A stretch of 34,534 bases of DNA, from NCBI GenBank assembly GCA_004555245.1, contig SFIS01000026.1, positions 1 to 34,534 of the forward strand. Direction: 5' to 3'. The notes under the pieces were generated by a model. That model worked only from the letters and a program-made list of their open reading frames with translations. It was not told where the DNA came from and made no database searches. Positions 15,831-23,502 of this stretch are shown piece by piece (within the stretch, counting starts at the first letter, position 1; every line of letters starts with the position of its first letter). This stretch comes from Bacteroidales bacterium. Lineage in GTDB: Bacteria > Bacteroidota > Bacteroidia > Bacteroidales > Bacteroidaceae. Made by a program: the position numbers and the translations under genes.

Positions 15831-16817
15831 ATGAGGAACATCCTTATAGCGCTCACCCTGATTCTGGTGGCTTGTGGCCCTGACAACAGTCATATAAAAC
15901 TCGACGGTCATCTGCTCAACCTGAATCAGGGTGAGTTTCTGGTTTACAGCACTGACGGAGCCATACAAGGTATCGACACCATAACCGTCATGGGCGGTCG
16001 GTTTGAATATGAACCCTTGTGCGAACATGAGGGCACGATAGTCATAACTATGCCAAACGGACAGGAAGTGCCGGTGTTCGTCAAGCCCGGAAAGGCATAT
16101 TCCGTATCTGGCGACGCACAGAACCTGAAGATGGTGAAGGTGGAAGGCGGAGACGAGAACAAACTCATGAACGAGTTCAGAGAACAGGTGGCTCAGGCCT
16201 CGGCCGACACCGTGCCTGCTGAAGCGATAGCAAAACTCGTGGAGAGCAACCCGACGTCTGCCGTCGGACTGTATCTCGTCACACGACACATCATACAGCG
16301 GAAGGGCGATTATGCCGCCGCACGCCGCCTCTTGGACAAGATGCTTGCTGCCGACAGCGAGAATACGCGTGTCCGGGTGTTGCAGAATCAGGCGACCGAG
16401 ATGGAACTCGTGATGAAGGGAAAACGGATTCCCGCTTTCTCGGCTACTGACGTCAACGGCAAAACCGTCTCCGAACAGGACCTGATGACGGGCACGACAA
16501 TCATCGCTACATACGCCGTGTGGGATTTCGAGAGCACCAACCAGGTGAGGAGAATACGCGGCATCGATGCGGAGAAACAGAAGAAATGGCGGACCATAGC
16601 CATCTCTTTTGACCCGTACAGGAAAACGGCAAAGGACGCTCTCGCCATGTATGCCGGCGACATATACATCATCTGCGACGAGAAGATGAGCGAGACACCT
16701 CTCGCACATAAGTTCGGAATGTTGCAGACCGGCATGGTGACGATAGTGAAAGACGGCGTCATCGTTGAACGATCCCTCTATGGCGAACCGCTCTACAACT
16801 ATCTCCGCAGCCTGTGA
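15831..16817 (+). CDS. DUF4369 / thioredoxin-like lipoprotein lacking the CxxC motif
   Basis: The 328-residue protein has a short lipoprotein signal with lipobox LVAC (Cys15). Residues about 20-110 look like DUF4369 (IKLDGHLLNLNQGEFLVYSTDG ... VFVKPGKAYSVSGDA). Residues about 190-328 have a thioredoxin-like outline: GKRIPAFSATDVNGKTVS, a beta-strand TIIATYAVWD and a C-terminal QTGMVTIVKDGVIVER that recalls the cis-Pro region. Where TlpA/ResA proteins have WCxxC this one has WDFEST, so it cannot run dithiol chemistry and is probably a degenerate or binding form. A strong terminator follows the stop, so it likely ends a two-gene unit with the OmpA/TPR lipoprotein. Confidence 0.75.
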   Translation: MRNILIALTLILVACGPDNSHIKLDGHLLNLNQGEFLVYSTDGAIQGIDTITVMGGRFEYEPLCEHEGTIVITMPNGQEVPVFVKPGKAYSVSGDAQNLKMVKVEGGDENKLMNEFREQVAQASADTVPAEAIAKLVESNPTSAVGLYLVTRHIIQRKGDYAAARRLLDKMLAADSENTRVRVLQNQATEMELVMKGKRIPAFSATDVNGKTVSEQDLMTGTTIIATYAVWDFESTNQVRRIRGIDAEKQKKWRTIAISFDPYRKTAKDALAMYAGDIYIICDEKMSETPLAHKFGMLQTGMVTIVKDGVIVERSLYGEPLYNYLRSL

Positions 16818-16822
16818 TATCT

Positions 16823-16864
16823 ACGGCAGCCGGCACGGGAAATGTCTCCCGAGCCGGCTGCCGT
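16823..16864 (+). terminator. Terminator after the DUF4369 gene
   Basis: ACGGCAGCCGGC (16823-16834) and GCCGGCTGCCGT (16853-16864) form a perfect 12-bp stem starting six bases after the stop codon. The loop contains a second GGGA/TCCC pairing, and the tail CTGCTTTC is mildly T-rich. The 120 bp from here to the next gene show no clear promoter. Confidence 0.75.
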
Positions 16865-16991
16865 CTGCTTTCTCCCTCACAACAGGATATGGCACTCTCC
16901 CCCTCGCCGGGCAGGAAGAGAATGCGGCTGCGCCATTGCAGATGATGAACAGGACTTTTTTTGACAACATATATATATTTCCGGAAAACCT

Positions 16992-18539
16992 ATGTTAGTA
17001 AAGACATATTGTGCGGCAGTCAACGGACTGCAGGTGACAACGGTGACTGTTGAGGTCAGCGCCGTCATGGGAGAGAAATTCTTCCTCTCGGGACTGGCTG
17101 ACGAGGCTGTGAGAGAATCACAGAGCCGCATCTTCTCTGCCATCACCGTCAACGGACTGCGATATCCCGCAAGGCGTATCACTGTCAATCTCGCACCTGC
17201 CGACCTGAGAAAAGAAGGCTCCGCATTCGACCTCCCTATTGCTGTCGGCATTCTCGCCGCCGACGAACAGGTTGAAGAACGACATCTGTCGGAGTATATG
17301 CTTGTCGGAGAACTCGGTCTCGACGGACGTCTGCAGCCTATAAAAGGCGCGCTGCCAATTGCCATCAGGGCACGGGCGGAAAAATTCAAGGGACTTATCG
17401 TCCCCAAACAGAACGAGCGCGAGGCGGCGGTGGTGAACAATCTCGACGTCTATGGCATGGAGAACATCATCGAAGTCATCAATTTCCTGACAGACAAGAG
17501 TGCGCCGGAGCCTGTCTTTGTAGATACAAGAAAAGAGTTCTACTCGCAGCAGTATGAATTCGACCTGGACTATGCCGATGTCAAAGGTCAGGAATCCGTG
17601 AAACGCGCCTTCGAAGTGGCGGCCGCCGGAGGCCACAACCTCATCATGGTAGGTCCGCCGGGAAGCGGCAAGTCGATGATGGCGAAGCGCCTCCCCTCCA
17701 TCCTGCCCCCTCTCTCGCTTGCAGAAAGCCTCGAGACGACACAGATACATTCAGTGGCGGGAAAGCTCAACCGCGGCGTCTCTCTCATCTCAACACGCCC
17801 GTTCCGGGCGCCGCATCACACAGTGTCGCAGGTGGCTCTCGTCGGTGGCGGAAGCAGTCCGCAGCCGGGAGAGATATCTCTGGCGCACAACGGGGTCCTC
17901 TTTGCCGACGAGCTGCCGGAGTTCAACAAGTCAACCCTTGAAGTTTTGCGACAGCCTCTTGAAGACAGGCATATCACCATCAGCCGTGCGAAATACACCA
18001 TCGACTATCCCTGCTCGATAATGTTCGTCGCGTCGATGAACCCCTGTCCCTGCGGCTATTACGGCGACCCTACACACCATTGTGCCTGCTCTCCGCATCA
18101 GATACAGCGCTACATGAACAAAATCTCGGGCCCGCTGCTTGACCGTATCGACATCCAATGCGAGATACAGCCTCTCCCCTTCGGCGACCTCTCGAAAGCC
18201 GAACCCGGCGAACCGAGTGCCGCTATACGCGAGCGTGTCATCGCTGCACGCAAGATTCAGGAGAAACGTTTCGAAGGTGTGAAGGGCATATATTGCAATG
18301 CACAGATGACAGAACGTATGATACGGCAGTATGCACAACCTGACGAAGAATCGCTCTCCACTCTCCGCCAGGCGATGGAACGCCTTTCTCTCTCCGCCCG
18401 GGCATACAGCCGCATACTGAAAGTGGCACGTACCATAGCTGACCTTGAAGGCTCCGAGGTTGTCGCCATGCCGCATATCGCCGAGGCGATTGGCTATCGG
18501 CAGCTGGACAGAGGAGACTGGGCGGAGCGCGGACTGTGA
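16992..18539 (+). CDS. comM: YifB/ComM family Mg-chelatase-like AAA+ ATPase
   Basis: This 515-residue protein matches the YifB/ComM family in length and order: an N-terminal ChlI-like domain (about 20-140), an AAA+ core with Walker A GPPGSGKS (221-228) and Walker B GVLFADE (301-307), a Cys/His cluster (NPCPCGYYGDPTHHCACSPH, 350-369), the ISGPLLDRIDI motif (378-388) and a C-terminal helical domain ending GYRQLDRGDWAERGL. ComM is a helicase that promotes branch migration during recombination of incoming DNA in natural transformation. The start ATG gives the typical MLVKTYCAAVNGL. The gene is intact; pieces of a diverged second copy lie at 20896-21054 and 30914-31001. comM is a known insertion site for AbaR islands in Acinetobacter, relevant to the mosaic next door. 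Confidence 0.92.
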   Translation: MLVKTYCAAVNGLQVTTVTVEVSAVMGEKFFLSGLADEAVRESQSRIFSAITVNGLRYPARRITVNLAPADLRKEGSAFDLPIAVGILAADEQVEERHLSEYMLVGELGLDGRLQPIKGALPIAIRARAEKFKGLIVPKQNEREAAVVNNLDVYGMENIIEVINFLTDKSAPEPVFVDTRKEFYSQQYEFDLDYADVKGQESVKRAFEVAAAGGHNLIMVGPPGSGKSMMAKRLPSILPPLSLAESLETTQIHSVAGKLNRGVSLISTRPFRAPHHTVSQVALVGGGSSPQPGEISLAHNGVLFADELPEFNKSTLEVLRQPLEDRHITISRAKYTIDYPCSIMFVASMNPCPCGYYGDPTHHCACSPHQIQRYMNKISGPLLDRIDIQCEIQPLPFGDLSKAEPGEPSAAIRERVIAARKIQEKRFEGVKGIYCNAQMTERMIRQYAQPDEESLSTLRQAMERLSLSARAYSRILKVARTIADLEGSEVVAMPHIAEAIGYRQLDRGDWAERGL

Positions 18540-18607
18540 CGTCCGGCTCCCTGCAGATATCTCACTCGCATTACAACAAACACTACATTACAAAAAACCG
18601 TATGCTT

Positions 18608-20170
18608 ATGGAAAGCAAGACACTGAAACGATTGCCGGTAGGCATACAGACATTTTCCGAGGTCATAGATAGGGACTGTCTGTACGTCGATAAGACAGAG
18701 TATATATGCAGGATGATAAACTTCAGCAAATACATCTTCCTGAGCCGTCCCCGCCGGTTCGGCAAGTCTTTGCTTGTGTCAACCATACAGAGCTATTTCG
18801 AGGGCAGGCGCGAGCTGTTCAAGGGGCTGTATATCGACAGCGTGGAGAAGGAGTGGACGGCATATCCTGTATTGCGTTTCGATATGAGCACTGCAAAACA
18901 CAGCGGTCCTGAAGAGCTGAAGCAGGAACTGGGCAGCAAGCTCTCGAAGTATGAACTGGTCTATGGAAAGGGGCTGCCGGACGAGACGAACCTCAACCTT
19001 CGTCTTCTCGGTCTGATAGAGCGTGCCCATGCGCAGACAGGCAGGAAAGTCGTGGTGCTCATCGACGAGTACGACGCACCGTTGCTTGATGTAGCACACC
19101 GGCGAGATCAGCTGGACGAGCTGCGCGACATCATGCGCAATTTCTATTCTCCTCTCAAATATTGCGACCCGCACCTGCAGTTCGTGTTCATCACGGGCAT
19201 CACGAAATTCTCCCAGCTGAGTATCTTCAGCGAGCTGAACAACCTGAAGAACATCTCCATGCTGCCCGCCTTCGCCGCCGTATGCGGCATTAGCGAGGAC
19301 GAGATACGCACGCAGATGCCGGCATATATAGAGGACTATGCCTCTGCCCGAAACCAGACTTGCGATGATGTTCTTGATACTTTGAAGCAACAGTACGACG
19401 GTTATCATTTCGCGTGGCCGTCTCCCGACATCTTCAATCCGTTCAGTCTGCTCAACTCCCTGCAGGACAAGGCCGTCAGAAGCTACTGGTTTGAGAGCGG
19501 CACACCGACTTTCCTGATAGAGAAGCTGCGTGAGTTCAATGTCGTGCCTTCGATGTTGAAGCCTTCGATGCTGATGTCTTCAGGCTTCGATGTCCCCACC
19601 GACAGGATGTCGTCTGTCATGCCGTTGCTCTATCAGAGCGGCTATTACACCATCAAGGACTATGATGAGCTGACCGACCTCTACACCCTTGACATTCCGA
19701 ACCGGGAAATTCGCATCGGTCTGATGGAGAGCCTCCTTCCCGAATATGTCGCAGTAGATTCTTATAAAGGTGTCACCACGGTCGCTCGGATGTACTCTTC
19801 GCTCTACCATGACGACCTTGACGGCATGCTCCGTCTTCTCCAGACCTACCTCCTTACTGTTCCGCAGTGCGACAACACGAACTACGAGGGACACTATCAG
19901 CAGCTTCTCTATGTCATCTTCAGCCTTCTCGGCCGTTATGTCGATGTAGAGGTGCGCACGTCGAGCGGCCGTGTCGATATGGTGATGAACAGCGGCAAGG
20001 CTCTGTATCTCTTCGAGTTGAAGCTCGGCAAGTCCGCCTCGGAGGCTATGCGCCAGATCAGTCTGAAAGACTATCCGTCGCGCTTCGCCCTCTGCGGCCT
20101 GCCTGTCGTGAAGGTCGGCCTGACCTTCGACATCGACCGCCACACCATCGATGATTGGCAGATAGAGTGA
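18608..20170 (+). CDS. AAA-ATPase-like protein with C-terminal PD-(D/E)XK nuclease-like domain
   Basis: The 520-residue protein has an N-terminal AAA-ATPase_like domain: VDKTEYI, Walker-A-like RPRRFGKS (47-54) and Walker B VVVLIDEYDAPLL (148-160). The C-terminus has a PD-(D/E)XK-type signature (VEVRTSSGRVDMVMNSGKALYLFELKLGKS, about 430-470), with Asp and ELK as candidate catalytic residues. The family is multicopy in Bacteroidales; its function is not established. The frame is open back to 18536 and an ATG lies at 18602, but the second copy starts at the codon equivalent to 18608 (MESK/MDSK), so that start is used. It follows comM by 68 bp. It is probably the intact member of a tandem pair. 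Confidence 0.85.
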   Translation: MESKTLKRLPVGIQTFSEVIDRDCLYVDKTEYICRMINFSKYIFLSRPRRFGKSLLVSTIQSYFEGRRELFKGLYIDSVEKEWTAYPVLRFDMSTAKHSGPEELKQELGSKLSKYELVYGKGLPDETNLNLRLLGLIERAHAQTGRKVVVLIDEYDAPLLDVAHRRDQLDELRDIMRNFYSPLKYCDPHLQFVFITGITKFSQLSIFSELNNLKNISMLPAFAAVCGISEDEIRTQMPAYIEDYASARNQTCDDVLDTLKQQYDGYHFAWPSPDIFNPFSLLNSLQDKAVRSYWFESGTPTFLIEKLREFNVVPSMLKPSMLMSSGFDVPTDRMSSVMPLLYQSGYYTIKDYDELTDLYTLDIPNREIRIGLMESLLPEYVAVDSYKGVTTVARMYSSLYHDDLDGMLRLLQTYLLTVPQCDNTNYEGHYQQLLYVIFSLLGRYVDVEVRTSSGRVDMVMNSGKALYLFELKLGKSASEAMRQISLKDYPSRFALCGLPVVKVGLTFDIDRHTIDDWQIE

Positions 20171-20236
20171 TGAACACCGCTTTATAAATAATGCGTGAAA
20201 AATTTTTAGAACCGCCCTTAATACCAATATATTATT

Positions 20237-20953
20237 ATGGATAGCAAGACACTGAAACGATTGCCGGTAGGCATACAAACATTTCCGAAACTGGTTGAAC
20301 AGGACTGCCTGTATATAGACAAGACGGAATACATCTATAAGATGATAAACTACAGCAATTACATCTTCCTGAGCCGCCCGCGCCGGTTCGGCAAGTCGTT
20401 GCTTGTATCTACAATCCAAAGCTATTTCGAGGGCAGGCGCGAGCTGTTCAAAGGACTGTATATCGACAGTGTGGAGAAAGAATGGGCGGCGTATCCTGTA
20501 TTGCGTTTCGACATGAGCACAGCAAAACACGGGGGACCGGAAGAGCTGACGCAAGAACTGAGCAGCAAACTGTCTAAGTATGAACTGGTGTACGGAAAGG
20601 GGCTGCCAGACGAGACGAATCTCAACCAACGTCTTCTGGGACTGATAGAGCGTGCCCATGTGCAGACGGGGAGGAAGACCGTCGTGCTCATCGACGAGTA
20701 TGACGCTCCGCTGCTTGATGTCGCGCATCGGACTGACGAGCTGTGCCAGCTGCGCGAAATCATGCGCAATTTCTATTCTCCTTTGAAATATTGCGACCCT
20801 CACCTTCAGTTTGTCTTCATCACCGGCATCACGAAATTCTCGCAGCTGAGTATCTTCAGCGAGCTTAACAACCTGAAGAACATCTCCATGCTGCCCGCCT
20901 CTCGCTCTCTGCCCGCGCCTACTCATGCATACTCAAGATGGCCCGCACCATAG
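20237..20953 (+). pseudogene. Truncated second copy of the AAA-ATPase/nuclease gene
   Basis: The first 220 codons are highly similar to the gene at 18608 in protein and DNA (same VGIQTF, RPRRFGKS, LIDEYDAPLLD and FITGITKFSQLS), beginning at the equivalent ATG. At about 20896-20900, after ISMLPA, similarity stops abruptly and the sequence becomes the 3' end of a comM gene in another frame. The AAA frame then runs only about 17 meaningless codons to a stop at 20953. The sensor part, the middle and the whole nuclease domain are missing, so no working enzyme is expected. The break falls on a CGCCT string found at the matching point of both parent genes. Confidence 0.85.
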
Positions 20954-21054
20954 CCGACCTCGCAAGCTCTGAGAAAGTGCAGAGCCAACACATAGCTGAA
21001 GCTATCGGCTATCGCAACCTCGATAGAGACGATTGGGCAGAAAGAGGGATATAA
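20896..21054 (+). pseudogene. 3'-terminal remnant of a second comM/yifB
   Basis: Read from 20896 this stretch gives 52 open codons ending TAA at 21052-21054. The translation (RLSLSARAYSCILKMARTIA at the start, EAIGYRNLDRDDWAERGI at the end) matches the last residues of the intact ComM, which ends EAIGYRQLDRGDWAERGL. At DNA level it is clearly diverged from the intact gene (about three quarters identical by eye), so it is not a recent local duplicate and more likely came from another strain or species. It is out of frame with the AAA fragment before it and lies 37 bp before the regulator start. Confidence 0.9.
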
Positions 21055-21091
21055 TATAATAAAATATGACATATTGCTTATCTTTGCAGCC

Positions 21092-23491
21092 ATGAAACGA
21101 CTACTGACTATCATCGCTTTTTTATTTGTAATTACCGTTGTTACGGCTCAAAGATATGAGGAGGTTCGAATTACCCATTTCAGTGAGGCCGAGGGGTATG
21201 GCCAGGACATTGTATCATGTGCCATACAAGATTACAACGGCTATGTGTGGATTGGCACGTGGAACGGCCTATGCCGATACGACGGCTACCGCTTCCAAAA
21301 CTACCGTATGCGGCCTGGCGACAATAGTCCGCTGCGCACCAATCGCATTGGTAGCATCCGCGAACTGCCCAACCATGATTTGGAGTGTACCACCAATGAC
21401 AGCCTGATATTCGTGTTCCATCGCAGAACAGAACACTTCGAACAGACAAGTGGTGATTACAGCAAGCGTCCACGGCCATACAGGGCAGACGATGCCACTG
21501 TGGCAAAATTGAAAAGCCTGCCCCAATTTGCCAACATCTTTACAAACATTTTGTTAGTAGACCGTCAAGGCGGCATATGGGTCGATACGCACAGCGGACT
21601 CTATCGCATCTGGTTTGGTGCCAAGCCCTTGCAACCCGTGAAGTTTTCGGAAGCCGCCGAGGAGGAGGTGCGCTGCCTTTACGTTGACAAAAAAGGCCGC
21701 ACATGGGTGGCTGACAAGAATGGGTATGTCCGCGTTGGCGACAGATTCCTCACGCCGAAAGGAAAACTGTCAACGGCTCCCGTCGCTTTCGGACAGAATG
21801 TTTACTGCATCCTCGAAGACTCGCGGGGCGACCTGTGGTTAGGGGCGAAGCCCGAGGGTCTGACACGGCTCAAAGCCTCGGAAACGGCAGACGGTTACAT
21901 TGTCAAGCGCTATGTCCATGACGAGAACGCCCCCAACAGCCTGAGTTGCAACAACATCTACGACATAGTCGAAGACCGTCAGAAGCGTCTTTGGATAGCC
22001 ACCTACAACGGTGGGTTGAACATGTACGACTTGCGCCAACAGCACGACGTATTCGTGCATAGAGACAATGGCCTGTCAGGATGGCCGGCCGACGAGGAGA
22101 GCAACAAAATGCGCTGTCTGTACATTACCGCAGAACAGGTATTGATGGCAGGTACGCTGAACGGACTCTTCACTTGTTCGCTGAAGGACAATCCCCGAGA
22201 CATGAAGTTCTGGCATCATTGTCGCCGGCCTAACGATGCCACGTCGCTCAGTTACAACTGGGTGGCGGACATAGAGCCTCTTCGTGACCACACGGTAGCC
22301 ATTGCCACCAGTGGCGGCGGGTTCTGTCTGGCCGATGACCGTCAGTTACTGAGCGACCGTACCCCTTTCAATACCTTCACGACCGACCAGGGCCTGCCCT
22401 CCGACGTGTGTCTGAGCCTGTTCTTCAAGCCTGACCACGGACTATATGTTGTCTCCCAGACCTCTATCAGTTGCTTCTCGCTAAGCGACAGCACGGTCAC
22501 CAACTATACTCGTGGCAGGTTGGATGAACACTTCAAACTGTTAGAGACAAAGCCCATATTCATACGTTCTCAGGAAAGTTCTGGTGAGGGCAGTTTACTC
22601 TTTGGCACCACAAAAGGCGTGCTGAGCGTCAGCCCGCAGGATATGCAGAAGAGCAGCTACCAGCCACCCCTTGTCTTCGACTGCCCTTCCGACATTCGGT
22701 TATCGCCCGACGAGCGCAGCCTCACCATTCAGTTTGCGGCTCTTGACTTCAACAAGAATGTGCCTATCACCTACGCCTACCGCATTGAAGGTATGGACAA
22801 CCGTTGGAGCTATATTACCGACAACCACATCACCCTGCCCGACATTCCCGCCGGCACCTTCCAGCTGCACCTGCGCTCTACTAATGGTGACGGCGTTTGG
22901 GTTGACAACGAGCAAACATTGACTATCCACCGCCGTGCCGCCTTCCATGAGACGCCGTGGGCATGGATGCTCTACGGTCTGCTGCTGGCGCTGCTGGTCA
23001 TCGGCATCTATCGTGTCGTGCGTTATATCCGGCAGTTGCAAAACGAAATCAAGGACATCCGCCTGACCAGCAACCAGCGCATCGAGGTGATGAGCCATCG
23101 CATCCGGGAGTTGCTATCCATCAAGGAAGCGGTAGAGAAAATAGAGCCGGTAGAGGTCGTAGAGAGCGAGAAAGACCGCCTGTTCGCCGAGCGTGTGAAG
23201 ACATTCGTCAACGAACACTTGGCCGACTCCGACCTCTCGATGCAGGACATTGCCCAGGCGATGGCCATTAGCCGTACGCTGCTATTTGCCCGCATGAAGA
23301 GCGTCTTCAACACCTCTCCCAACAACTACCTGCTGAACCAGCGCATAGAGCGGGCAAAAGAACTGCTGCGGCAGCCTGACGTCTATGTTGCAGACGTAGC
23401 CTACCGCAGCGGGTTCTCTGATCCAAAATACTTCAGCAAGTGCTTCAAGAAACTCACCGGCATGACGCCTACCGAGTTCCAGAAGTCTTGA
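21092..23491 (+). CDS. Membrane-spanning regulator: sensor propellers, Y_Y_Y domain and AraC-type HTH
   Basis: The 799-residue protein starts with a signal/anchor (1-19, ending VTAQ). About 20-540 holds two-component-regulator propeller repeats (QDYNGYVWIGTWNGLCRYDG, DSRGDLWLGAKPEGLTRL, DRQKRLWIATYNGGLNMYD). A Y_Y_Y-like domain follows (about 545-612, AYRIEGMDNRWSYI), a transmembrane helix (about 622-643) and a coiled-coil-like stretch. The C-terminus (about 700-799) is an AraC HTH (DLSMQDIAQAMAISRTLLFARMK and VADVAYRSGFSDPKYFSKCFKKLTGMTPTEF). Hybrid two-component systems with this sensor normally carry histidine kinase and receiver domains between membrane and HTH; both are missing here, so the sensor connects directly to the DNA-binding domain. 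It probably senses a glycan in the periplasm and controls the convergent enzyme operon. An upstream in-frame ATG (21074) lacks the clean signal peptide. Confidence 0.88.
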   Translation: MKRLLTIIAFLFVITVVTAQRYEEVRITHFSEAEGYGQDIVSCAIQDYNGYVWIGTWNGLCRYDGYRFQNYRMRPGDNSPLRTNRIGSIRELPNHDLECTTNDSLIFVFHRRTEHFEQTSGDYSKRPRPYRADDATVAKLKSLPQFANIFTNILLVDRQGGIWVDTHSGLYRIWFGAKPLQPVKFSEAAEEEVRCLYVDKKGRTWVADKNGYVRVGDRFLTPKGKLSTAPVAFGQNVYCILEDSRGDLWLGAKPEGLTRLKASETADGYIVKRYVHDENAPNSLSCNNIYDIVEDRQKRLWIATYNGGLNMYDLRQQHDVFVHRDNGLSGWPADEESNKMRCLYITAEQVLMAGTLNGLFTCSLKDNPRDMKFWHHCRRPNDATSLSYNWVADIEPLRDHTVAIATSGGGFCLADDRQLLSDRTPFNTFTTDQGLPSDVCLSLFFKPDHGLYVVSQTSISCFSLSDSTVTNYTRGRLDEHFKLLETKPIFIRSQESSGEGSLLFGTTKGVLSVSPQDMQKSSYQPPLVFDCPSDIRLSPDERSLTIQFAALDFNKNVPITYAYRIEGMDNRWSYITDNHITLPDIPAGTFQLHLRSTNGDGVWVDNEQTLTIHRRAAFHETPWAWMLYGLLLALLVIGIYRVVRYIRQLQNEIKDIRLTSNQRIEVMSHRIRELLSIKEAVEKIEPVEVVESEKDRLFAERVKTFVNEHLADSDLSMQDIAQAMAISRTLLFARMKSVFNTSPNNYLLNQRIERAKELLRQPDVYVADVAYRSGFSDPKYFSKCFKKLTGMTPTEFQKS

Positions 23492-23502
23492 GAGGAGTGG
23501 AG

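Noticed and set aside
16960..16981. Promoter of comM at a TTTG and TATATTTC pair
   Set aside because: The boxes are only 10 bp apart and the second lacks the final G, so the match is too poor to report.
18608..20170. Defence (anti-phage) system built on the AAA/nuclease gene
   Set aside because: ATPase plus nuclease fits superficially, but it is a single-gene multicopy family with no partner genes here and no established defence role that I can support.
20237..20953. A 238-residue functional AAA protein
   Set aside because: The last residues come from comM DNA in the wrong frame, and the essential downstream domains are missing.
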